Shown here in pieces: positions 1 to 5,642 of a stretch of 5,642 nt of DNA; position 1 is the first letter of the stretch, and every line of letters begins with the position of its first letter. Made by a program: the position numbers and the translations under genes. Below the pieces are notes generated by a model. It saw nothing but the letters and a program-made list of their open reading frames with translations, searched no databases and was not told where the DNA came from. The DNA is from Desulfocicer vacuolatum DSM 3385 (GTDB taxonomy: Bacteria; Desulfobacterota; Desulfobacteria; Desulfobacterales; SURF-7). The stretch lies in assembly GCA_945870015.1 (NCBI GenBank), contig CAMBQS010000246.1, forward strand, positions 1-5,642, given 5' to 3'.

Positions 1-608
1 TTCAGTATGGAGATGGTGTGCTCAAATGCCAGAGCATGAATCTGTGAATAGATCGTAGAAATTTTAACGGAGATATATTCGATCTCCGGATTCTGCAAAT
101 CCTGAATATAGGTTTCCAGCCGATACGTTGCCTCTGCCTCTCCCAGAACCGCTTCCACGAGATGATTGATATTCATCCTTACGCCCTGCTGTTTGCGCTT
201 CCGGAGATGCTCATGCAGAAGATCCGCTTCTCCCGGAATGATGGCGCGGCTGCTGTCATGCCGCATCTTGTCGATCATCTTGGGAACCGCAAGGTTTGGA
301 ATGTGCCGTCCTATGCTGAGAAACATCTGTACCAGAAGCTTTTCCACAGATGAAAAAAATTCCGGAACACCACTGTTTCGAAGAAGATAATTGATCTGGT
401 CTGCAACACGATGGGTATTTTCCGAACGGAAACTCTGGTCAATCATCTTGGTCAGAATCACCTTGTCCTGGGGATTGGTCAAAAGTCTGACCATCTGCTC
501 CTGAATTCCTCTTTCCTCTGAGGTGAGAAGCTCGTTGGCTCTTTCCTGCCATTTTGTCGCGAGAACAATGGCTTCGCGGATGATCTCTTTATTTGGATTG
601 CTTTTCAT
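1..608 (-). CDS. putA: PutA-type proline dehydrogenase / L-glutamate gamma-semialdehyde dehydrogenase, N-terminal part (cut by window edge)
   Basis: The minus-strand frame is open from ATG 606-608 to the left edge, giving 202 residues with no stop. The C-terminal part lies outside the window. Residues 1-140 are helical and match the N-terminal arm of PutA-like proteins (FRSENTHRVADQINYLL, then VPEFFSSVEKLL, then IIPGEADLLHEHLRKRK). Residues 141-202 enter the FAD-dependent proline dehydrogenase barrel, with EAVLGEAEA followed by EYISVKISTIYSQI. Lys182 of SVKIS should correspond to active-site Lys329 of E. coli PutA; this alignment is from memory. The family oxidises proline to pyrroline-5-carboxylate, passes electrons to the quinone pool, and in the full-length form continues to glutamate with NAD+. 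There is no N-terminal ribbon-helix-helix DNA-binding domain, so this is not a self-repressing PutA of the E. coli type. Whether the aldehyde dehydrogenase half is present cannot be seen; a stand-alone proline dehydrogenase is the alternative. No Shine-Dalgarno sequence precedes the ATG. An in-frame TTG at 630-632 is a less likely start. The gene is divergent from the kinase gene. Confidence 0.88.
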   Translation of the reverse strand, partial: MKSNPNKEIIREAIVLATKWQERANELLTSEERGIQEQMVRLLTNPQDKVILTKMIDQSFRSENTHRVADQINYLLRNSGVPEFFSSVEKLLVQMFLSIGRHIPNLAVPKMIDKMRHDSSRAIIPGEADLLHEHLRKRKQQGVRMNINHLVEAVLGEAEATYRLETYIQDLQNPEIEYISVKISTIYSQIHALAFEHTISIL

Positions 609-620
609 GATAGAACTTTT

Positions 621-650
621 ATAATGAAGCAAGCAAACCCTTTTTGTCAA
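621..650 (-). promoter_or_regulatory. putative sigma70-type promoter of putA
   Basis: Read on the minus strand, a perfect TTGACA (645-650) is followed after 18 bp by CATTAT (621-626), which matches four of six bases of the -10 consensus. The predicted transcription start, near 614-615, is only about 6-8 bases before the ATG at 608. The message would therefore be nearly leaderless, which fits the absence of a Shine-Dalgarno sequence. A shifted -10 (TATAAA at 618-623) would give a spacer of 21 bp, too long for a normal promoter. Confidence 0.42.
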
Positions 651-678
651 GAAAATAAAAGCCATTTTAATTCAACAG

Positions 679-696
679 GATATATGGTATTATATC
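679..696. promoter_or_regulatory. inverted repeat overlapping a possible -10 box of the kinase gene
   Basis: GATATA (679-684) and TATATC (691-696) are perfect inverted arms around a 6-base centre. The right arm overlaps TATTAT (688-693), which matches five of six bases of a -10 consensus for rightward transcription. The best -35 candidate at 17 bp spacing, TTTTAA (665-670), is poor. This could be the kinase promoter with an operator, or simply an AT-rich palindrome arising by chance. Confidence 0.22.
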
Positions 697-757
697 ACAA
701 CTATTTACCATTCAGCGTCAATGGAACCTGTTACAGCATTTCGATGCCGATACAAGA

Positions 758-2635
758 ATGAAATATATAAAAGAAATACCCCGTATCTTTAAACAGTTCG
801 AGGAAAAATCCATCAGCCGGATGGTTCCTTCTGCTGCAATCCGGAATGCAGACATAACTTACTGGCGTGCCCGTATTCTGTTTCTGATTGTGTTTACCGG
901 AATGCTGATCGGTCTTTTTGTTTTTATTCCTGTATGTGTAATGACAATAAAAAAACAGATGTGGGGATTGCTGACCTTCGACTTCCTTGTCTGGATGTCC
1001 GGGATAGGGCTTCTGTTTTCCCGTCGCCTCGGGTATTTTATCCGGGCGGGAATTGTCCTGCTGCTGATTTACGGAGTCGGGTTGATGGTTATCATTTCCG
1101 TCGGGCCGTTGAGCGGAGGTCCTGCCTGGCTGTATACATTTGCCATCCTCGTGGCTATTTTTTTTGGTACAAAAGCCGCTGTCCTTGCAGTGGTTATCAA
1201 TATGATTACCCTTGCATCCACCGGATGGATGATTAAAACCGGTGCGTTTGGACAATCCTTCCCCTTTTTCAGCAACAATGCAGCCATGATCGCCGCCGGT
1301 GCCAATTTCATGTTGTTAAATGCCATGGCTGCAATCTCGATCGCCGCATTGGTCAAGGGACTTGTATCCACACATCAAAAAGAGATTGAACTGACCAGAG
1401 CATTGGAAAACAAAAACAGTGAACTCTCTTTGTCAAAAGCCACAATTGAATCGGAAATTGAAGAACGGAAACAGACCGAAGAATTATTGAAAACCAGTGA
1501 AAAACGATATCGTTTTCTTGCGGACAATGTTACCGACAATATCTGGACCATGGATTTAAACATGAATTTTACCTACATCAGTCCATCGATTAAACGGATA
1601 CGAGGGTACACCGTGGAAGAAGCACTTACCCATAAGCTTGAAGAGATCATGCCGCCGTCCTCATATGATATCACGATCCGAACCATGGCCGAAGAACTGG
1701 AGCTGCGAAGCAAGGGGAAAAAACCGCCGGATATCCCCAGAAAGGTGGAAGTGGAACTATACCGTAAAGACGGCTCCCTGGTGAGTTGTGAGGTGGAAGG
1801 CAATTTTATCTATGATTCAAACGAAGATCCCATCGGAATTATCGGTGTTACGAGGGATATCACGGAAAGAAAGCAAACCGTGGAACAACTACTGCGATCT
1901 GAAAAACTGGCTACTCTCGGAGATATGGTTGCCGGTGTTGCACATGAAATCAGCACACCATTGGGTGTGGGTCTGATCTCCGCCTCTTTCCTGTCCGACA
2001 GAACAAACGAGTTTAATGCACGCTGTCATTCCGGTCAGCCCTCGTCTCCTGAACTTACAAAGTATACAAAAAAGATCTTGGAGGCTTCTTCCATGGTTCT
2101 GTCAAACCTGGAAAGGGCGGCAGATCTGTTGAACAGTTTCAAAAATGTTGCTGTGGATCAGATTGTTGAAGAAAAAAGGGTTTTTAACATACGTTCCAAT
2201 ATAGAAGATACCGTGAACAGTCTGCGTCCAAAATTCAAAAGGAGCGAACATTCGATCACTGTTGAATGCCCGGATGATCTTGAGATCGACAGTTATCCCG
2301 GCGCATTTTCACAGATTACCACCAATCTGGTCATCAATTCACTCATCCATGGATTTGAAGAGATTTCAAAAGGATCCATTGTCATTAAAATAGAACGAAA
2401 AAAAGGCGTTCTCCACTATACCTATCAGGACACGGGAAGAGGAATGGATGAAAAAACCATCCTCCGGCTGTTTGATCCTTTTTTCACGACCAAAAGAAAC
2501 CGGGGAGGCATCGGACTCGGGATGAATGTTGTTCATAACCTGATCACGCAAACCCTGAAAGGTCAGATAGAAGTCCGCAGCACATTGGGAACCGGAACCG
2601 GGTTCTTCATAACCATCCCTGTCAGCACTTCCTGA
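758..2635 (+). CDS. membrane PAS sensor histidine kinase, no adjacent response regulator
   Basis: This is a 625-residue inner-membrane sensor kinase that should autophosphorylate on histidine and pass the phosphate to a response regulator. A charged N-terminal stretch (1-37) is followed by about six hydrophobic helices (roughly 40-62, 69-88, 93-115, 123-138, 139-158 and 175-199). There is no large periplasmic loop, so any stimulus is probably sensed in or near the membrane. Residues 205-247 look like a coiled-coil linker. A PAS/PAC domain covers about 249-370, starting at KRYRFLADNVTDNIW and ending at GVTRDITERK. The phosphoacceptor box is GVAHEISTPLG with His396. It resembles the HEINTPLG subtype, with Ser in place of Asn. 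The N box has Asn523 and Asn527 (NLVIN), G1 is DTGRGMD (558-564), the F box is PFFTTK (574-579), G2 is GGIGLGM (583-589), and GTGTGF ends near 616. All catalytic motifs look intact. There is no receiver or HPt domain. ATG 758 is the first usual start after the upstream in-frame stop at 668, but no clear Shine-Dalgarno sequence precedes it. The family is certain; the signal and the partner are unknown. Confidence 0.93.
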   Translation: MKYIKEIPRIFKQFEEKSISRMVPSAAIRNADITYWRARILFLIVFTGMLIGLFVFIPVCVMTIKKQMWGLLTFDFLVWMSGIGLLFSRRLGYFIRAGIVLLLIYGVGLMVIISVGPLSGGPAWLYTFAILVAIFFGTKAAVLAVVINMITLASTGWMIKTGAFGQSFPFFSNNAAMIAAGANFMLLNAMAAISIAALVKGLVSTHQKEIELTRALENKNSELSLSKATIESEIEERKQTEELLKTSEKRYRFLADNVTDNIWTMDLNMNFTYISPSIKRIRGYTVEEALTHKLEEIMPPSSYDITIRTMAEELELRSKGKKPPDIPRKVEVELYRKDGSLVSCEVEGNFIYDSNEDPIGIIGVTRDITERKQTVEQLLRSEKLATLGDMVAGVAHEISTPLGVGLISASFLSDRTNEFNARCHSGQPSSPELTKYTKKILEASSMVLSNLERAADLLNSFKNVAVDQIVEEKRVFNIRSNIEDTVNSLRPKFKRSEHSITVECPDDLEIDSYPGAFSQITTNLVINSLIHGFEEISKGSIVIKIERKKGVLHYTYQDTGRGMDEKTILRLFDPFFTTKRNRGGIGLGMNVVHNLITQTLKGQIEVRSTLGTGTGFFITIPVSTS

Positions 2636-2665
2636 TCCATTCTTGTTTTCCACTTGTAATAGAAA

Positions 2666-2677
2666 AATTCATGAATT
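2666..2677. repeat. 12-bp perfect palindrome downstream of the kinase gene
   Basis: AATTCATGAATT reads the same on both strands with no spacer, starting 31 bases after the kinase stop codon. It does not extend further. It is AT-rich and short enough to be chance, and it differs from the palindrome at 2777-2794, so it is probably not a second site for the same regulator. Confidence 0.3.
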
Positions 2678-2682
2678 ATTCC

Positions 2683-2722
2683 GGGATGTAACAATTAAAA
2701 ATCATACCGGGCATCCCTTTTT
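2683..2722 (+). terminator. weak terminator-like hairpin after the kinase gene
   Basis: GGGATG (2683-2688) can pair with CATCCC (2712-2717), plus one T-G pair inside, and the right arm is followed directly by TTTTT (2718-2722). The loop is about 21 bases and the stem only six to seven pairs, so this is a poor intrinsic terminator. CCGG at 2681-2684 and 2707-2710 offers a competing pairing. Its position between the kinase gene and the next promoter is right for a terminator. Confidence 0.28.
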
Positions 2723-2742
2723 CCGCCTTTAATAAAATCTGC

Positions 2743-2777
2743 TTGACAAATTCAACCGCTCATTCTAAACGTATATT
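2743..2777 (+). promoter_or_regulatory. putative promoter of the tetR-efflux operon
   Basis: A perfect TTGACA -35 box lies at 2743-2748. The -10 box is ambiguous. TAAACG (2766-2771) sits at the ideal 17-bp spacing but matches only three of six bases. TCTAAA (2764-2769) matches four at 15 bp. TATATT (2772-2777) looks best by sequence but sits 23 bp away. With the 15- or 17-bp choices, transcription would start at about 2776-2780, at the left end of the palindrome. Confidence 0.42.
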
Positions 2778-2794
2778 TCAAACACTTGTTTGAA
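2777..2794. promoter_or_regulatory. 18-bp palindromic operator, probable TetR-family binding site
   Basis: TTCAAACACTTGTTTGAA consists of two perfect 8-base arms (TTCAAACA and TGTTTGAA) around a 2-base CT centre. It lies immediately downstream of the promoter boxes and 34 bases before the GTG start of the TetR-family gene. That is the usual place for an autoregulatory TetR operator. Size and symmetry suit a TetR dimer. The AAACA..TGTTT core resembles sites I associate with CecR/YbiH-like regulators, though I recall this only loosely. I saw no second copy in the window. Confidence 0.68.
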
Positions 2795-2816
2795 TGCTGT
2801 TTGTAAACATTTCTAT

Positions 2817-2821
2817 GGAAG
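2817..2821 (+). promoter_or_regulatory. ribosome binding site that sets the tetR start
   Basis: GGAAG lies seven bases before GTG 2829-2831. It is the only Shine-Dalgarno-like sequence near an in-frame start of this gene. The longer reading from TTG 2790 would begin inside the operator and has no such sequence. Confidence 0.6.
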
Positions 2822-2828
2822 CTACCTT

Positions 2829-3482
2829 GTGAATAAGAATGATGACACAAAGGCAAGATTGATCGAATCGGCTGGGGAGATTTTTGCTCAGCATGGATTT
2901 CGATCCGCTACAATCAGAGAAATCTGCCGTCGTGCCGGCACCAATGTCAGCTCTGTGAATTACCACTTCCGGGACAAATATGGGCTATATGCATCTGTTC
3001 TTGAATCCTTACACCAATCAGCCGTACGCAAATACCCTCCGGATCTGGGGCTGAAAGAGGGCGCCACAGCAGAGGAGAAACTCCGGGCATTCATTCGCTC
3101 GTTTCTCTTGCGGATTTTAGACGAAGGCTTTCCTGCCTGGCACGGAAAGCTCATGGCCCTGGAAATTGCCGATCCAACAGGCGCTCTCGATCAGTTGGTG
3201 CAAAACTCCATACGGCCAATGCATGAGCATCTGTCCGGTATTGTCCGGACCCTGCTTCAAAAATACGATTTATTGGATGAAAAAAACAGCAATGTCTCAT
3301 TCCTTTGTGCAATGAGTATCGTGGGCCAATGTCTGCACCACTTCACAGGAAGACAGATTATTGCGGCCCTTTGTCCGAAGTGTTTCGATTCGACCGATAT
3401 TGAACGGATTGCAGACCATATTACGCGCTTCTCCCTCGGAGGTATACGAGAGCTTGGAGCAGGAGGATTACGATGCAAATGA
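2829..3482 (+). CDS. TetR/AcrR-family repressor of the CecR/YbiH (DUF1956) type
   Basis: From a GTG start the protein has 217 residues, normal for the family. The N-terminal DNA-binding domain (about 6-52) has the TetR pattern TKARLIESAGEIFAQHGF, then the helix-turn-helix TIREICRRAGTNVSSVNYHF (28-47) and the usual FRDKYGLY. The C-terminal ligand-binding and dimerisation half (about 80-200) carries hallmarks of the CecR/YbiH group: LRAFIRSFLLRILDEG, PAWHGKLMALEIADPT (102-117), IRPMHEHL and CAMSIVGQCLHHF (160-172). TetR proteins repress by binding operator DNA as dimers and let go when a small ligand binds. E. coli CecR is known to govern drug sensitivity and sits next to ybhG, which encodes an adaptor-like protein. 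Here the gene overlaps the RND adaptor gene by 10 bases and has a palindrome at its promoter, so autorepression and control of the efflux genes is the natural inference. GTG is chosen for its Shine-Dalgarno sequence and because the conserved domain begins just after it. The ligand is unknown. Confidence 0.92.
   Translation: MNKNDDTKARLIESAGEIFAQHGFRSATIREICRRAGTNVSSVNYHFRDKYGLYASVLESLHQSAVRKYPPDLGLKEGATAEEKLRAFIRSFLLRILDEGFPAWHGKLMALEIADPTGALDQLVQNSIRPMHEHLSGIVRTLLQKYDLLDEKNSNVSFLCAMSIVGQCLHHFTGRQIIAALCPKCFDSTDIERIADHITRFSLGGIRELGAGGLRCK
3461..3466 (+). promoter_or_regulatory. strong ribosome binding site of the adaptor gene
   Basis: AGGAGG lies six bases before ATG 3473, inside the end of the TetR coding region. 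It supports ATG 3473 over the in-frame ATG at 3479, for which the spacing would be 12 bases. Confidence 0.8.
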
Positions 3483-4708
3483 ACAGAAAAGTTTTACAAA
3501 CGCTTAAAAACGGCATTTTCTTTATGGCACTGTCAAGCCTTCTTTCCCTCTGTGGATGCAGCAAGGGCCCAAGCAGCCAGCAGGCCGGCCCACCCCCTAC
3601 TCCGGAGGTAGCTTTTGTGACCGTTGAGACGCAGAAAATTGAACTGACCACTGAATTACCGGGCCGGACTGCGCCATTTCGTATTGCGGAAATCCGGCCA
3701 CAGATCAGCGGTCTGATACTCAGACGTATGTTTACCGAGGGTTCCGATGTCGATGCCGGACAGATGCTTTATCAAACCGATCCCGCTCCCTTTGAGGCAG
3801 CCCTTGATAATGCAAAGGCCGCCCTGAGCCGGTCTGAAGCGAATCTGAATGCCAGCCGGTTACGGGCCGAACGATACAAAGATTTACTCGCGGACAAGGC
3901 CGTAAGCCAACAGAACTATGATGATGCTGTTGCCACCCTGACACAGGTCGAAGCAGATATCCAGTATTGGAAGGCAGCGGTAAAAGCAGCTCAAATTAAT
4001 CTGGGATACACTGGAATCACCAGCCCCATTTCCGGACGCATCGGCAAATCCAATGTTACAGACGGCGCCATCATCACAGCCTATCAACCCATGGCTCTGG
4101 CAACCATTCAGCAGCTCAATCCCATCTATGTGGATGTGCCTCAATCCACTACCGATCTGCTGCACCTGAAACGCCGCCTGAAAGACGGCCGTCTCAAAAA
4201 GAACGGAACAGATCAGAATAAGGTCAATCTGATCCTGGAAGACGGCACACCATACCCAATAGAAGGAACCCTTCAATTTACGGATATCACGGTGGACCCG
4301 ACCACCGGATCGGTTATTCTCCGGGTTGTTTTTCCCAATCCGGAAAATCTTATCCTGCCGGGAATGTTCGTCCAGGCAGTAATCCGGGAAGGTGAAAATG
4401 ATCAGGCGATCCTTGTTCCGCAGCAGGGAGTTTCCCGCGACCCCAAGGGAAATCCCATCGCCATGATCGTGGATGCCGAAGGCAAGGTCGGCGTGCGAAT
4501 GCTCACACTGGACCGGGCCATTAAGGACAAATGGCTGGTTTCGGCAGGACTTGCACCCGGAGATAAGGTGATTGTTGAAGGTGTACAGAAGGTTCGGCCT
4601 GGTGCGGTTGTAAAGGCTGTCCCCTTTGTTGAAACTCAAACCGACCTTAAACCACCCTCAGCCGGCCCGAATGCACCGCCTCAGAAGCCAAACAAAGGAG
4701 GCGTCTGA
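3473..4708 (+). CDS. RND efflux periplasmic adaptor lipoprotein (AcrA/MexA-like)
   Basis: This 411-residue protein is the membrane-fusion subunit that joins an inner-membrane RND pump to an outer-membrane TolC-like channel. Basic residues and a hydrophobic helix (about 5-26) lead to the lipobox LCGC, with lipid-bearing Cys29 after signal peptidase II cleavage. A Pro-rich linker (39-44) follows. The barrel-sandwich (lipoyl-like) halves are at about 65-105 (IRPQISGLI, then VDAGQMLYQTDPAPFEAAL) and 178-205 (GYTGITSPISGRIG). Between them lies an alpha-helical hairpin (106-175). At its tip, Arg134, Leu138 and Ser145 reproduce the R-x3-L-x6-S motif used for contact with TolC. A beta-barrel domain (about 210-300, QLNPIYVDVPQS to LPGMFVQA) and a membrane-proximal domain (to about 385, ILVPQQGVSRDPKGN, SAGLAPGDKVIVEG) complete the standard order. 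The tail (386-411) is rich in Pro and Lys and looks disordered. The gene starts within the tetR end, and its TGA overlaps the pump ATG by one base, so translation is probably coupled. It appears intact. The substrate cannot be read from the adaptor. Confidence 0.95.
   Translation: MQMNRKVLQTLKNGIFFMALSSLLSLCGCSKGPSSQQAGPPPTPEVAFVTVETQKIELTTELPGRTAPFRIAEIRPQISGLILRRMFTEGSDVDAGQMLYQTDPAPFEAALDNAKAALSRSEANLNASRLRAERYKDLLADKAVSQQNYDDAVATLTQVEADIQYWKAAVKAAQINLGYTGITSPISGRIGKSNVTDGAIITAYQPMALATIQQLNPIYVDVPQSTTDLLHLKRRLKDGRLKKNGTDQNKVNLILEDGTPYPIEGTLQFTDITVDPTTGSVILRVVFPNPENLILPGMFVQAVIREGENDQAILVPQQGVSRDPKGNPIAMIVDAEGKVGVRMLTLDRAIKDKWLVSAGLAPGDKVIVEGVQKVRPGAVVKAVPFVETQTDLKPPSAGPNAPPQKPNKGGV
4694..4701 (+). 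promoter_or_regulatory. strong ribosome binding site of the pump gene
   Basis: AAAGGAGG lies six bases before ATG 4708, within the last codons of the adaptor gene. It fixes the pump start and fits translational coupling through the TGATG overlap. Confidence 0.8.
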
Positions 4709-5642
4709 TGCTCTCAAGATTCTTTCTGGACCGGCCGGTCTTTGCCTGGGTTATCGCGATTGTCATGATGGCAGCCGGCGGGTTAGCCATTTACAATCTG
4801 CCGGTTTCTCAATACCCTCCCATCGCCCCGCCGGCCATCGCCATTGATGCTTTTTTTCCGGGGGCTTCGGCGGAAACCGTAGAAAACACCGTAACCCAGA
4901 TCATTGAACAGAAAATGACCGGTCTGGACGATATGCTTTACCTTTCCGGCACCAGTTCTTCATCCGGTGCAGCCCGTGTCGAGATGACCTTTACCCCGGG
5001 AACAGATCCGGATGTCGCATGGTCCAAGGTTCAGAACAAACTGCAACTCGCCATGGCCAGCCTTCCGGATGTGGTGCAACGCTCCGGCGTAAAAGTCAGC
5101 AAATCCACCCGGAACTATCTGATTATCGTCGGGCTGATTTCGGAAGATGGCAGCATGAGCGGAGAAGACCTGCGGGACTATGCCCAGTCCAATCTGGAAA
5201 AAATCCTCTCCAGAGTACCGGGAGTAGGAGAAGTCGAGAATTTTGGTACACAGTATGCCATGCGGGTCTGGGTCAACCTTGACAAGCTGACCAAATATCA
5301 CCTGACTATGGAAGATGTCATCCTGGCGCTCAAAGCCTATAACGTCGAGGTCTCCGCTGGTCAGTTGGGCGGGGCGCCGGCCATAAAGGGGCAGCGCATG
5401 AACACCGCCGTCATTGTTCAGCATCTGCTCGAGACCCCGGAGGAATTTGCCTCTATTCCCATCCTGATCAATCCGGATGGTTCCGTAGTCCGGATCAAGG
5501 ACATCGGCCGGACGGAACTGGGAACCGAACGATCCGACATCATTGCCAATCATAACGGACGGCCTGCAGCAGCCATGGCCATCCGTCAGGCTGCAGGGGC
5601 CAATGCCCTGGATACGGCCAGATCCGTCAAAAACAAACTGGA
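4708..5642 (+). CDS. AcrB-like HAE1-family RND efflux pump, N-terminal part (cut by window edge)
   Basis: The first 311 residues of a pump that is usually about 1,030-1,050 residues long are present. Such pumps form an inner-membrane homotrimer that exports drugs or other amphiphilic compounds, driven by the proton gradient. The start MLSRFFLDRPVFAWVIAI is the classic HAE1 N-terminus, with transmembrane helix 1 at about 10-28. Next come the first porter-domain segments: LPVSQYPPIAPPAI (31-44), FPGASAETVENTVTQIIEQ (50-68), a glycine- and serine-rich turn (80-87), VQNKLQLAM (108-116), VPGVGEVENFGTQYAMRVW (170-188) and AGQLGG (217-222). The sequence ends in TGANALDTA-like GANALDTARSVKNKL. By a gap-free alignment to remembered AcrB, the deep-pocket phenylalanines Phe136 and Phe178 correspond to Tyr137 and Phe179 here. 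The proton-relay residues and the second half lie outside the window. The AGQLGG and GANALDTA segments argue for a drug-type (HAE1) pump rather than a heavy-metal (CusA-type) or SecDF-like one. The exact substrate is unknown. Confidence 0.95.
   Translation, partial: MLSRFFLDRPVFAWVIAIVMMAAGGLAIYNLPVSQYPPIAPPAIAIDAFFPGASAETVENTVTQIIEQKMTGLDDMLYLSGTSSSSGAARVEMTFTPGTDPDVAWSKVQNKLQLAMASLPDVVQRSGVKVSKSTRNYLIIVGLISEDGSMSGEDLRDYAQSNLEKILSRVPGVGEVENFGTQYAMRVWVNLDKLTKYHLTMEDVILALKAYNVEVSAGQLGGAPAIKGQRMNTAVIVQHLLETPEEFASIPILINPDGSVVRIKDIGRTELGTERSDIIANHNGRPAAAMAIRQAAGANALDTARSVKNKL

Noticed and set aside
162..390. Two short plus-strand reading frames at the left end
   Set aside because: They overlap each other and lie antisense to the PutA coding frame, which is the one with recognisable protein similarity.
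721..792. Possible 23-residue leader ORF overlapping the kinase start
   Set aside because: It has no ribosome binding site, is out of frame with the kinase, and its composition is unremarkable.
731..1255. Long minus-strand reading frame opposite the kinase N-terminus
   Set aside because: It is low-complexity, hydrophilic and matches no family, lying antisense to strongly supported transmembrane coding sequence.
2790..2828. N-terminal extension of the TetR protein from TTG 2790
   Set aside because: The start would lie inside the palindromic operator, has no Shine-Dalgarno sequence, and adds residues before the conserved TetR N-terminus; GTG 2829 has GGAAG at good spacing.
3884..4639. 251-residue minus-strand reading frame opposite the adaptor gene
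   Set aside because: It is antisense to a clear AcrA-like protein, has no recognisable domain and has no ribosome binding context; it is a codon-bias shadow.
4960..5553. 197-residue minus-strand reading frame opposite the pump gene
   Set aside because: It is antisense to highly conserved RND sequence, and its translation shows no family features.
1..5642. CRISPR arrays, tRNA or rRNA genes, insertion sequences, toxin-antitoxin or defence genes
   Set aside because: No spaced direct repeats, cloverleaf-like segments, transposase motifs or small paired genes were seen. Nearly all the sequence is explained by five ordinary genes and two short intergenic regions.

Overview
This is a window of ordinary bacterial chromosome holding five protein genes. 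Two of them run off its edges. The protein families suggest a Gram-negative bacterium: a lipoprotein RND adaptor, an AcrB-type pump, a membrane PAS histidine kinase and a PutA-like proline catabolic enzyme. The kinase style and the PutA subtype look to me like those of Desulfobacterota (delta-proteobacteria). That placement is an impression from family resemblance, not a demonstrated assignment.

Layout: (1) From the left edge to 608, on the minus strand, is the N-terminal part of a PutA-type proline dehydrogenase / glutamate-semialdehyde dehydrogenase. (2) Positions 609-757 are a divergent intergenic region with a good sigma70-like promoter towards putA and a weaker one towards the kinase. 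(3) Positions 758-2635 (+) encode a six-helix membrane PAS sensor histidine kinase with no adjacent response regulator. (4) Positions 2636-2789, together with the leader to 2828, carry a weak terminator-like hairpin, a TTGACA box and an 18-bp perfect palindrome just before the next operon. (5) From 2829 to the right edge (+) is a tightly packed operon. It holds a TetR-family repressor of the CecR/YbiH (DUF1956) type, an RND periplasmic adaptor lipoprotein (AcrA-like) and the start of an AcrB-like HAE1 inner-membrane pump.

How it works together (inference): the TetR protein probably binds the palindrome over the transcription start of its own operon, represses itself and the efflux genes, and releases them when it binds a ligand. 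The adaptor and pump would form a drug-efflux complex with an outer-membrane TolC-like channel, which may lie beyond the right edge or elsewhere. The kinase and the proline enzyme share a divergent promoter region, but nothing in the sequence ties them functionally. I see no CRISPR, tRNA, rRNA, insertion sequence or phage element, and no convincing previously undescribed system. The points most worth a second look are the operator/repressor/efflux arrangement and the unusual start regions of putA and the tetR gene.
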